This document shows, one piece after another, positions 1-21,343 of a stretch of DNA of 21,343 nucleotides. A model generated the notes under the pieces. It was given only the letters and a program-made list of their open reading frames with translations, did no database searches and had not been told where the DNA came from. Source of the DNA: Paulinella micropora (lineage: Eukaryota; Cercozoa; Imbricatea; Euglyphida). The DNA lies in the NCBI GenBank assembly GCA_009731375.1, contig BJOX01000317.1:207827-229169 (forward strand). Direction: 5' to 3'. Each line of letters opens with the position of its first letter. Position 1 is the first letter of the stretch. The position numbers were made by a program, and so were the translations under genes.

Positions 1-201
1 GCTTTCTTTTATTTCTCTTCTTCCTTATCCTCCCACTCTCCATTCCTAGATTGCCTTTTTCTTCAACGTCCTTCCTCCTCTTCTTTTTCCAGAACACAGT
101 CTACCCGTGATTCCCATCCCGGACACATGCACAGTACACAAATTATTGTTTGATGTGAAACTGCGTTCCTTTGCAAGGACTACATTCCTTTGCGACATCT
201 C
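1..201. other. Unrecognised non-repetitive left flank
   Basis: Pyrimidine-rich at first, then mixed sequence. A short direct repeat TTCCTTTGC occurs twice near 169-195. No convincing coding segment, splice pair or RNA gene is visible. It may be the end of an upstream gene or intergenic sequence. Confidence 0.4.
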
Positions 202-427
<226 letters not shown>

Positions 428-430
<3 letters not shown>

Positions 431-467
431 ACAAGCAAGTAGGTAGGCAGGTAGGTAGATAGATAGG

Positions 468-499
<32 letters not shown>

Positions 500-729
500 A
501 TAGATCCATTCATAACAAGCAAGTAGGTAGGCAGGTAGGTAGGTAGGTAGATAGATAGATAGATAGATAGATATAGAGATAGATAGAGAGATAGTGACCA
601 CAAGTAAGAAGAGTTGCTATGGATGGCTATAGATAGATAGGTAGATAGATAGATAGATAGATAGATAGAGACCACAAGCAAGAAGAGTTGCAATGGATGG
701 CTTAGATATGTAGATAGATAAATAGATAG

Positions 730-760
<31 letters not shown>

Positions 761-830
761 GAATATAATAGATAGATAGATTGATAGATAGATAGTGACC
801 ACAAGTAAGAAGAGTTGCAAACGGATGGCT

Positions 831-866
<36 letters not shown>

Positions 867-935
867 GAGATAGTGACCACAAGCAAGAAGAGTTGTAATG
901 GATGGCTTCCACATGCCTCATATCGATCCCATTTG
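428..935. repeat. GATA array with two families of short repeated unique cores
   Basis: GATA repeats are interrupted by a core beginning CATAACAAGCAAGTAGG, present twice (about 428 and 512). A second core, GACCACAAGYAAGAAGAG followed by TTG...GGATGGCT, is present four times (about 596, 670, 798 and 876). Only the last copy continues into further unique sequence (CCACATGCCTCATATCG, to about 945). The layout of truncated copies of one core separated by microsatellite is the same as at the SMC5 exon edges further right. Confidence 0.85.
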
Positions 936-1119
936 TTGATCTATACATGCATACATATATACATACATACATACATACATGCACTGCCACATGCCTCATA
1001 ACGTGCGTACATACATACACCCGAACGAGCAGAGAGAGAGAGAGAGAGATAGATAGATAGATAGATAGATAGAGAGAGAGCGCGGTGTGTGTGTGAGAGA
1101 GAGAGCGCGCGCGCGCGTA

Positions 1120-1157
<38 letters not shown>

Positions 1158-1412
1158 CGGGAGAGAGAGAGAGAGAGGGAGAGAGAGAGAGAGAGAGGGA
1201 GAGAGAGAGAGAGGGGGGGGGGGAGAGAGAGGGAGAGGGGGAGAGGGAGGGAGNNNNNNNNNNNNNNNNNNNNNNNNNNNNNNNNNNNNNNNNNNNNNNN
1301 NNNNNNNNNNNNNNNNNNNNNNNNNNNNNNNNNNNNNNNNNNNNNNNNNNNNNNNNNNNNNNNNNNNNNNNNNNNNNNNNNNNNNNNNNNNNGAGAGAGA
1401 GAGAGAGAGAGA

Positions 1413-1488
<76 letters not shown>

Positions 1489-1500
1489 ACATACGTAAAC
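936..1500. repeat. ATAC, GA and GT simple repeats with a 139-base gap
   Basis: ATAC repeats run to about 1018. (GA)n, GATA, (GT)n and G-rich GA tracts follow. Bases 1254-1392 are N, inside the GA tract, so the array length is unknown. The motif CCACATGCCTCATA recurs near 969-985 and looks like a second copy of the core that ends the array to the left. Confidence 0.9.
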
Positions 1501-1970
1501 ACATTAACATACAAAACATCACATGCAACTAGTCATACATTACATGTTTTCACCACACATCAAAATTTGAAAAACCAAAATCTCAGTACATATTTTACCA
1601 TTTCCCCCCGCTTTTTTCTTTTTGTTCTCTTGGGCTGCACTCCCAGTTTTATTGTTTGTCGACAGGGAAGTCTTTGGTAATTGGATTGTAACGCATTGAT
1701 GACCCAGATCGCAAAGCGGAGTGGTCACATCAACTAAATGTCTACACAATATTCACGGACAGACCAGAATGACGGTCGAGTAGCCCAGCGCACCAAAAAG
1801 CACGCCATCATTCCAGGAGCAGCAGCTCTCCGGCATGTTTGGTAGCGTCCCCTAGCAAGGTTACACTATTATAGGTGAGAGAGACACCCAAACACAGGAC
1901 ATTTAATGTAATATTTATATTTTTTATAGCACATGTCGTCAAAGGTAGTGAAACGTTTTCCTTGAAGTTA

Positions 1971-1984
1971 TTTGGCGCGGAAAA
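1971..1984 (+). promoter_or_regulatory. E2F-like site TTTGGCGCGGAAAA
   Basis: TTTGGCGC matches the E2F consensus TTTSSCGC exactly. It lies about 140 bases upstream of the proposed start codon. E2F control is typical of replication and repair genes in animals and plants, which fits SMC5. Function is inferred from the motif and its position only. Confidence 0.5.
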
Positions 1985-1994
1985 GAGGCAAAGA

Positions 1995-2002
1995 GCGGGA
2001 AA
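1995..2002 (-). promoter_or_regulatory. Second E2F-like site (TTTCCCGC on the minus strand)
   Basis: GCGGGAAA on the plus strand is the reverse complement of TTTCCCGC, another exact match to TTTSSCGC. It starts 11 bases after the end of the first site. Paired sites in opposite orientation make chance occurrence less likely, but this is still inference. Confidence 0.45.
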
Positions 2003-2124
2003 TACCGCAAACAACGGTTAAAAGTTATTTGGCACTACTTTTCAAACTTCCTCAGAGCCGTCTCCCCACTTCGGCTTGCCCCTACAACGCACTTGAGAGT
2101 TGCAGCACTCCACAGGCTCCAGCC

Positions 2125-14978
<12,854 letters not shown>

Positions 14979-14998
<20 letters not shown>

Positions 14999-15270
14999 GT
15001 ATAAACATGTTCTATTTTATATTTCCTATTTTTTCTTTTTTTTCTTTTTTTTCTTAAAAAAAAATTCATTTTTTTTGAAAGATTTGTACTTTTTATTTTT
15101 ATTTTTATTTTTATTCATGTCTTTTTGGCCCAGAAACAGGTATAGGCATGTTCTATTTTATGTTTCCTATTTTTTCTTTTTTTCTTCTTTTTTTTCTTTT
15201 TTATTTTTTTATAAATTTTTTTCCATTTTTTTTGTGGAAAGATTTTTACTTTTTATTTTTATTTTTATTT
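14979..15270 (+). repeat. Tandem duplication of the exon 7 3' edge plus donor and intron start
   Basis: A unit of about 140 bases is present twice, starting at 14979 and 15119. Each begins TGTCTTTTTGGCCCAGAAAC AGGTATA, that is, the last 20 bases of exon 7 and its donor. Each continues through CATGTTCTATTTTAT, T-rich sequence and (TTTTTA)n. The exon part is identical. The second copy is a decoy donor without an acceptor. Confidence 0.93.
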
Positions 15271-15280
15271 TTTAAGTCAT

Positions 15281-18200
15281 TTCTTCTTGCTTCTTCCTTT
15301 TTTCTTCCTTTTTTCTCATTCTTCTTCCTTCTTCCTTCTTCCTTCTTCCTTCTTCCTTCTTCCTTCTTCCTTCTCCTTCCTCCTCCTTCCTCCTTCCTCC
15401 TTCTTCCTTCTTCCTTCTTCCTATCTCCCTTCCTCCTTCCTCCTTCCTTCTTCCTTCTTCCTATCTCATCCTTCTTTTCTCTTTCTTCCTTCTTTCTTCT
15501 TCCTTTTCCTTCTTTCTTCTTCCTTCTTCCTTTCTCCTTCTTCCTTCCTCTTTCCTCCTTCCTCCTTCTTCCTTCCTCCTCCTTCCTTTTTCCTTCCTTC
15601 TTCCTCCTTCTTCCTCCTTCTTCCTTCTTCCTCCTTCGTCCTTCTTCCTTCTTCCTTCTCCCTTCTTCCTTCTCCCTTCTTCCTTCCTTCCTCCTTCTTC
15701 CTTCTTCCTTCGTCCCTTTTTGCTCCTTCTCCCTTCTTTCTTCCTTTTTCCTTCTTCCTTCCTCCTCCTTGCTTTTTTCTCCTTCTTCCTTCTCGCTTCT
15801 TCCTTCCTTCTTCCTTCTTCCTTCTTCCTTCTTCCTTCTTCTCCTTCTTCCTTCTTCCTTCTTCCTTCCTCCTCCTTCCTTTTTCTCCTTCTCTTCCTCT
15901 TTCCTCCTCCTTCCTGGTTCCTCTCCCCTCCTTCCTTTTTTCTCCTTCTCCCTTCTTCCATCCTCCCCCATCCTCTTTTCTCCTTCCTTCTTCCTTCTTC
16001 CTTCTTCTTTCCTCCTTCCTTTTTTCTCCTTCCTTCTTCCTTCCTCCTTCTTCCCTCTTCCTTCCTCCTCCTTCCTTTTTTCTCCTTCTTCCTTCTTCCT
16101 TCCTTCTTCTTCCTTCTTCCTTCCTCCTCCTTCCTTTTTTCTCCTTCTTCCTTCTTCCTTCTTCCTTGCTCCTTCTTCCTTCCTCCTTCCTCCTTCTTCC
16201 TTCCTCCTTCCTCCTTCCTTCCTTCTTCCTTCCTCTTTCCTTTTTTCTCCTTCCTTCCTTCTTCCTCCTTCTTCCTTCTTCCTTCTTCCTTCTTCCTTCT
16301 TACTTCCTTCTTCCTTCTTCCTTCTTCCTTCTTCCTTCTTCCTTCTTCCTTCTTCCTTCTTCCTTCTTCCTTCTTCCTTCTTCCTTCTTCCTTCTTCCTT
16401 CTTCCTTCTTCCTTCTTCCTTCTCCCTTCTCCCTTCTTCCTTCTTCCTTTTTCCTTCTTCCCTTTTCCTTCTTCCTTTTTCCTTCTTCCTTCTTCCTTCC
16501 TTCTCCTTCCTTTTTTCTCCTTCTCCCTTCTTCCTTTTTTTTCCTTCTCCCTTCTTCCTTTCTTCTTCCTTCTTCCTTCCTCCTCGTTGCTTTTTTCTCC
16601 TTCTTCCTTCCTCCTTCCTCCTTCTTCCTTCCTCCTCTTCCTCCTTCCTCCTTCCTCGTTCTTCCCTCTTCCTTCCTCCTTCCTCCTTCTTTCTTCGTCC
16701 TTCCTCCTCCTTTTTTTCTCCCTTCTTCCTTCCTTCCACCTCCTTTCTTCTTCCTCCCCCCTCGTTCCTTTTTTCTTCTTCTTCCTTCTTCCTTCCTTCC
16801 TCCTTCTTCCTTCTTCCTCCTTCCTTTTTTCTCTTTCTTCCTTCTTCCTTCTTCCTTCTTCCTTCCTCCTTCCTCCTTCGTTCTTCCTTCCTTCTTCCTT
16901 CTTCCTTCTTCCTTCTTCCTTCTTCCTTCTTCCTTCTTCCTTCTTCCTTCTTCCTTTCTTCTTCCTTCTTCCTTCCTCTTCCTTCCTTTTTTTCTTCTCC
17001 CTTCTTCCTTTCTCCTTCTTCCTTCTTCCTTCCTCCTCGTTGCTTTTTTCTCCTTCTTCCTTCCTCCCTCCTCCGTCTTCCTTCTTCCTTTCTCCTTCTT
17101 CCTTCCTCCTTCCTCCTTCCTCCTTCCTCCTTCCTCCTTCTTCCTTCCTCCTTCTTCCTCCTTCCTCCTTCCTCGTTCTTCCCTCTTCCTTCCTCCTTCC
17201 TCCTTCTTTCTTCGTCCTTCCTCCTCCTTCCTTTTTTCTCCCTTCTTCCTTCCTTCCACCTCCTTTCTTCTTCCTCCCCCCTCGTTCCTTTTTTCTTCTT
17301 CTTCCTTCCTTCTTCCTTCTTCCTTCTTCCTTCTTCCTTCTTCCTTCTTCCTCCTTCCTTTTTTCTCTTTCTTCCTTCTTCCTTCTTCCTTCTTCCTTCT
17401 TCCTTCCTCCTTCCTCCTTCGTTCTTCCTTCTTCCTTCTTTCTTCCTTCTTCCTTCTTCCTTCTTCCTTCTTCCTTCTTCCTTCTTCCGCCTTCTTCCTT
17501 CTTCCTTCCTCCTCCTTCCTTTTTTTCTTCTCCCTTCTTCCTTTCTTCTTCCTTCTTCCTTCCTCCTCGTTGCTTTTTTCTCCTTCTTCCTTCCTCCCTC
17601 CTCCTTCTTCCTTCTTCCTTTCTCCTTCTTCCTTCCTGCTTCCTCCTTCTTCCTTCCTCCTTCCTCCTTCTTCCTTCTTCCTTCCTCCTCCTTCCTTTTT
17701 CCTCCTTCTTCTTTCTTCATTCCTCCCTCCTCCTTCCTTCTTCCCCCCCCTCGTTCCTTTTTCCTCCTTCTTTCTTCCTTCCTCCTTCTTCCTTTTTCCT
17801 TCCTCCTGCTTCCTTATTTCTCTTTCTTCCTTCTTCCTTCTTCCTTCCTCCTCCTTCCTGTTTTCTCCTTCTTCCTTCCTCCTTCCTCCTTCTCCCCCCC
17901 TCCTTCCTCCTCCTTCCTATTTTCTCCTTCCTTCTTCCTTCCTCCTTCTTCCTTCTTCCTTCTTCCTTCCTCCTTCCTTTTTTTCTCCTTCTTCCTTCTT
18001 CCTTCTTCCTTCTTCCTTCTTCCTTCTTCCTTCTTCCTTCTTCCTTCTTCCTTCTTCCTTCTTCCTTCTTCCTTCTTCCTTCTTCCTTCTTCCTTCTTCC
18101 TTNNNNNNNNNNNNNNNNNNNNNNNNNNNNNNNNNNNNNNNNNNNNNNNNNNNNNNNNNNNNNNNNNNNNNNNNNNNNNNNNNNNNNNNNNNNNNNNNNN

Positions 18201-19023
18201 NNNNNNNNNNNNNNNNNNNNNNNNNNNNNNNNNNNNNNNNNNNNNNNNNNNNNNNNNNNNNNNNNNNNNNNNNNNNNNNNNNNNNNNNNNNNNNNNNNNN
18301 NNNNNNNNNNNNNNNNNNNNNNNNNNNNNNNNNNNNNNNNNNNNNNNNNNNNNNNNNNNNNNNNNNNNNNNNNNNNNNNNNNNNNNNNNNNNNNNNNNNN
18401 NNNNNNNNNNNNNNNNNNNNNNNNNNNNNNNNNNNNNNNNNNNNNNNNNNNNNNNNNNNNNNNNNNNNNNNNNNNNNNNNNNNNNNNNNNNNNNNNNNNN
18501 NNNNNNNNNNNNNNNNNNNNNNNNNNNNNNNNNNNNNNNNNNNNNNNNNNNNNNNNNNNNNNNNNNNNNNNNNNNNNNNNNNNNNNNNNNNNNNNNNNNN
18601 NNNNNNNNNNNNNNNNNNNNNNNNNNNNNNNNNNNNNNNNNNNNNNNNNNNNNNNNNNNNNNNNNNNNNNNNNNCTTCCTCCTTCCTCCTTCCTCCTTCC
18701 TCCTTCCTCCTTCCTCCTTCCTTCCTCCTTCCTCCTTCTTCCTTCTTCCTTCCTCCTCCTTCCTTTCTTCTCCTTCTTCCTTCCTCTTTCCTCCTCCTCC
18801 CTTTGTCCTTCCTCCTCCTTCCTTTTTCCTCCTTCTCCCTTCTTCCTTCCTTCTTCCTTCTTCCTTCCTCCTTCTTCCTTTTTTCTCTTTCTTCCTTCCT
18901 CCTTCTTCCTTCTTCCTTCCTCCTCCTTGATTTTTTCTCCTTCTTCCTTTCCTTCCTCCTTCTTTCTTCTTCCTTCCTCCCCCTTCCTTTTCCTCCTTCT
19001 TTCTTCTTCCTTCCTCCTTCCTT
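15281..19023 (+). repeat. 3.7 kb polypyrimidine tract (CTTCCTT/CTCC repeats) with a 572-base gap
   Basis: Almost purine-free on the plus strand for its full length. Bases 18103-18674 are N. Irregular CTTC, CTTCC and TCC units carry higher-order repeats. A block from about 16657 recurs from about 17174 (517 bases apart), including CCTCGTTCTTCCCTC and a distinctive CCACCTCCTTTCTTC. TCGTTGCTTTTTTCTCC occurs near 16585, 17038 and 17568. The 800-1,260 residue Ser/Phe/Leu/Pro and Lys/Glu/Arg/Gly frames are artefacts. Confidence 0.95.
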
Positions 19024-19025
19024 GT

Positions 19026-19027
19026 GT

Positions 19028-19067
<40 letters not shown>

Positions 19068-19085
19068 TTAGACAGACAGACAGAC

Positions 19086-19125
<40 letters not shown>

Positions 19126-19173
19126 TGATAGATAGATAGATAGATAGTTAGAGCGGACTCTTCCAAGTTCAGG

Positions 19174-19212
<39 letters not shown>

Positions 19213-19316
19213 GTAGATAGGTAGGTAGATAGATAAATAGGTAGATAGGTAGATAGGTAGATAGGTAGATAGGTAGGTAAGTATATATATATATATAGAT
19301 ATAGATATGGATATAG
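19026..19316. repeat. GATA/GACA/GGTA array with an embedded unique 20-mer
   Basis: GATA repeats with GACA and GGTA variants. GAGCGGACTCTTCCAAGTTC is embedded near 19151. The array adjoins the 3' end of retroelement copy 2 and could be its extended (TATC)n tail on the minus strand. Confidence 0.88.
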
Positions 19317-19863
19317 ATGAAATATCGACTAATGTCAGAAAAAAGGAGCTTCTGATTTCGTCAACCAGGAAGTCTGTGGGTAAAGTATTAACCCGATGCC
19401 CAGCTAAGCCGTGATGTTTGCATGGAAGGGACTGATACAGGCAATACCAAAGCTCCCTAGTACCAGGCGGGGCCAGGGCTCGTTCCATAAAGCGCCCCTT
19501 GCAGAACGAGCTCCCACCTCCATTACAGAGGGCCCAGTAAGCAGATGGAGTTTCGAGACTGTTCGACAGTCTAGTATAAACCGACAGAGCACTGTGGGTT
19601 TTATTCCGGGCTCAACAAGCGAGAAAGGGCACCCTGAGGGAACAGGATTGTGCTTCCCGTCGCTATTTCGGCATATGACTTATAGGCGTATGGCTAGGCA
19701 CACATAAGGCACCCCACCACGGGCCCAGCACACCCACACCATCCCCTAATTCTCTGTCTGTCGACAGATGGCACCCATTTCAAAAAATCAAGCCCAAGAG
19801 AGGGTCAGTGACACCTCAAGTGGCCTTGGTTCATTCCGTAGAGTAAGTGATAAGATCAACTGA
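19317..19863 (-). mobile_element. Non-LTR retroelement 3' end, copy 2 (longer)
   Basis: The same 470 bases as copy 1, with only a few differences (an extra A in CATAAAGCGCC; single changes such as CATATGACT), plus about 77 more bases to 19863 where GATA begins. In the minus orientation the extra bases are at the 5' side, so copy 1 is the more truncated one. The minus frame around 19404-19592 reads MLCRFILDCRTVSKLHLL, with no domain that I recognise. The region may be 3' UTR. Confidence 0.7.
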
Positions 19864-19894
19864 AGATAGATAGATAGATAGATAGATAGAGATG

Positions 19895-19929
<35 letters not shown>

Positions 19930-19972
19930 TGGTAGATTGGTAGATAGATAGGTAGATAGATAGGTAGATAGG

Positions 19973-20011
<39 letters not shown>

Positions 20012-20054
20012 CTAGATAGCTGGATAGCTGGATAGCTGGATAGATGGATAGATG

Positions 20055-20085
<31 letters not shown>

Positions 20086-20110
20086 GGATGGATAGATAGA
20101 TAGATAGATG

Positions 20111-20147
<37 letters not shown>

Positions 20148-20170
20148 GTAGCGCGGACTCTGCCGAGTTC

Positions 20171-20228
<58 letters not shown>

Positions 20229-20239
20229 CTGGATAGATG
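19864..20239. repeat. GATA array with an embedded unique 20-mer
   Basis: GATA repeats with GGTA, GCTG and GATG variants. GCGCGGACTCTGCCGAGTTC near 20151 is a relative of the 20-mer at 19151. Confidence 0.9.
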
Positions 20240-20377
20240 GATGAGATATCGACTAATGTCAGAAAAAAGGAGCTTCTGATTTCGTCAACCAAGGAAGTCT
20301 GTGGGTAAAGTATTAACCCGATGCCCAGCTAAGCCGTGATGTTTGCACGGAAGGGACTGATACAGGCGATACCAAAG
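20240..20377 (-). mobile_element. Non-LTR retroelement 3' end, copy 3 (cut by a gap)
   Basis: Matches the first 138 bases of copies 1 and 2, again with GATA at the shared end. The rest falls in the N run 20378-20835, whose length (458) could hold the remaining 330 bases and join it to the coding fragment at 20836-21109, which is on the same strand. Confidence 0.75.
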
Positions 20378-20835
20378 NNNNNNNNNNNNNNNNNNNNNNN
20401 NNNNNNNNNNNNNNNNNNNNNNNNNNNNNNNNNNNNNNNNNNNNNNNNNNNNNNNNNNNNNNNNNNNNNNNNNNNNNNNNNNNNNNNNNNNNNNNNNNNN
20501 NNNNNNNNNNNNNNNNNNNNNNNNNNNNNNNNNNNNNNNNNNNNNNNNNNNNNNNNNNNNNNNNNNNNNNNNNNNNNNNNNNNNNNNNNNNNNNNNNNNN
20601 NNNNNNNNNNNNNNNNNNNNNNNNNNNNNNNNNNNNNNNNNNNNNNNNNNNNNNNNNNNNNNNNNNNNNNNNNNNNNNNNNNNNNNNNNNNNNNNNNNNN
20701 NNNNNNNNNNNNNNNNNNNNNNNNNNNNNNNNNNNNNNNNNNNNNNNNNNNNNNNNNNNNNNNNNNNNNNNNNNNNNNNNNNNNNNNNNNNNNNNNNNNN
20801 NNNNNNNNNNNNNNNNNNNNNNNNNNNNNNNNNNN

Positions 20836-21103
20836 AAAAGAGCAACGAGCTACGCAGGAGGATAGCTTGAAGCAAAGGGATTTGGATTGGGGATGGGAAA
20901 AACCCAAGGCGCGGAAACATCGATGAACAGAGAACGATACCATGCCGCGAGCCCCGCATTCGATTGGTCGAAGGTGGCAGGTCCATCCGTTGTCCTCGAT
21001 TTGAGATTTGAGCTTGTTGTATCGGTTGGTCTTGTAGGCTCGTGCGTCAAGGATGTTTTCCTCGACCGGGCACGTTAGCTCGATCAGAATACATATCTTG
21101 GTG

Positions 21104-21109
<6 letters not shown>
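20836..21109 (-). mobile_element. Retroelement ORF fragment (C-terminal region beyond reverse transcriptase)
   Basis: The minus strand encodes about 90 residues. Key parts are CILIELTCPVEENILDAR, YKTNRYNKL, GWTCHLRPIECGARG and FSVHRCFRALGF. The pattern (E-L-T-x-P-x-E-x-N, then A-x-x-x-K-x-x-x-Y, then a G-W and P-hydrophobic-E-x-G-x-R-G block) is familiar from proteins annotated as invertebrate retrotransposon reverse transcriptases, downstream of the RT domain. The acidic-hydrophobic and Lys spacing resembles a restriction-like nuclease fold, but this is inference. It is truncated at both ends: by GATA at 21105 and onward, and by the gap at 20835. It could be the same element as copy 3. Confidence 0.6.
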
Positions 21110-21146
<37 letters not shown>

Positions 21147-21199
21147 GTAGATAGATAGGCACACATTCCCTGTCTCAGTCTTGTCCGAATGTTTATTTG

Positions 21200-21281
<82 letters not shown>

Positions 21282-21282
21282 C

Positions 21283-21331
<49 letters not shown>

Positions 21332-21343
21332 CCTATCTATCTA
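21106..21343. repeat. GATA then CTAT arrays around a short unique spacer
   Basis: GATA to about 21158, a unique spacer (GCACACATTCCCTGTCTCAG and onward, to about 21199), then (CTAT)n to the window end. The two arrays are in opposite phase and could form a large hairpin. Confidence 0.92.

Larger units (their letters stand above)
1501..2124 (+). promoter_or_regulatory. Candidate promoter and 5' flank of SMC5
   Basis: This is one of the few long stretches without microsatellites and lies directly before the first SMC5 coding sequence. It holds an AT-rich segment around 1908-1930 and two E2F-like sites listed separately. The minus-strand open frames here show no recognisable domain. No TATA box at a convincing distance can be assigned, and the transcription start is not determined. 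Confidence 0.45.

Noticed and set aside
15148-19039. Very long open frames (800-1,260 residues) of Ser/Phe/Leu/Pro, and Lys/Glu/Arg/Gly on the other strand
   Set aside because: Several frames on both strands are open at once because the DNA is a near-pure polypyrimidine tract. They lack any complex domain and cross an N gap.

Overview
This window is the 5' part of a eukaryotic SMC5 gene (SMC5/6 DNA-repair complex) on the + strand. Its introns have been swollen to an extreme degree by microsatellites, so almost every long open frame here is a simple-repeat artefact. The real coding sequence is about 450 bases spread over some 13 kb. Read in order, the exons give a basic N-terminus (PKRRRIDN...YRKGSI), the SMC5 signature (VRIEMKNFLTY), a split Walker A motif (GPNG/SGKSS), and the conserved stretches after it (LAGNLK, STDLTAYIMNGKKEATVR, SNMTISRTIFSNGESFW, NIQVNNLTVFL). 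Splice phases agree at each junction that can be checked. The gene runs off the right side: the next exon lies beyond a polypyrimidine and retroelement-filled intron of more than 6 kb. GT-AG introns, two E2F-type sites upstream, a non-LTR retroelement of invertebrate type and the repeat load suggest a repeat-rich animal, most likely an invertebrate. An alga or plant is not excluded, because parts of the protein resemble plant SMC5.

Layout: 1-1500, GATA/CTAT, ATAC and GA/GT arrays, including a four-fold array of a short unique core. 1500-2124, unique 5' flank with E2F-like sites. 2125-2379, first exon(s). 2380-4306, TTG, TAG and TAT intron. 4307-4393, exon 3. 4394-7172, TTG, CAA and CT/GT/GA intron with a gap. 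7173-7231, exon 4 (P-loop). 7232-7982, CTAT/ATGT/AT intron with a gap. 7983-8069, exon 5. 8070-11594, intron holding three fold-back or MITE-like elements, broken copies of exon 5 and eleven partial copies of exon 6. 11595-11661, exon 6. 11662-14914, intron with twelve partial copies of exon 7 and one retroelement fragment. 14915-14998, exon 7. 14999-21343, intron with a tandem duplication, 3.7 kb of polypyrimidine and two more retroelement copies.

The most striking feature is not a gene product but an architecture. Four exons (4, 5, 6 and 7) have partial copies of themselves in the neighbouring introns. Copies of the 5' edge, with its acceptor site, lie upstream. Copies of the 3' edge, with its donor site, lie downstream. 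Simple repeats separate the copies. I call these exon-edge echoes. In the exon 7 array, six base differences separate the echo consensus from the real exon, and all six are synonymous. A second pattern is a non-LTR element ending in (TATC)n, present in three copies truncated to different lengths at the 5' end, which can account for some of the GATA arrays.
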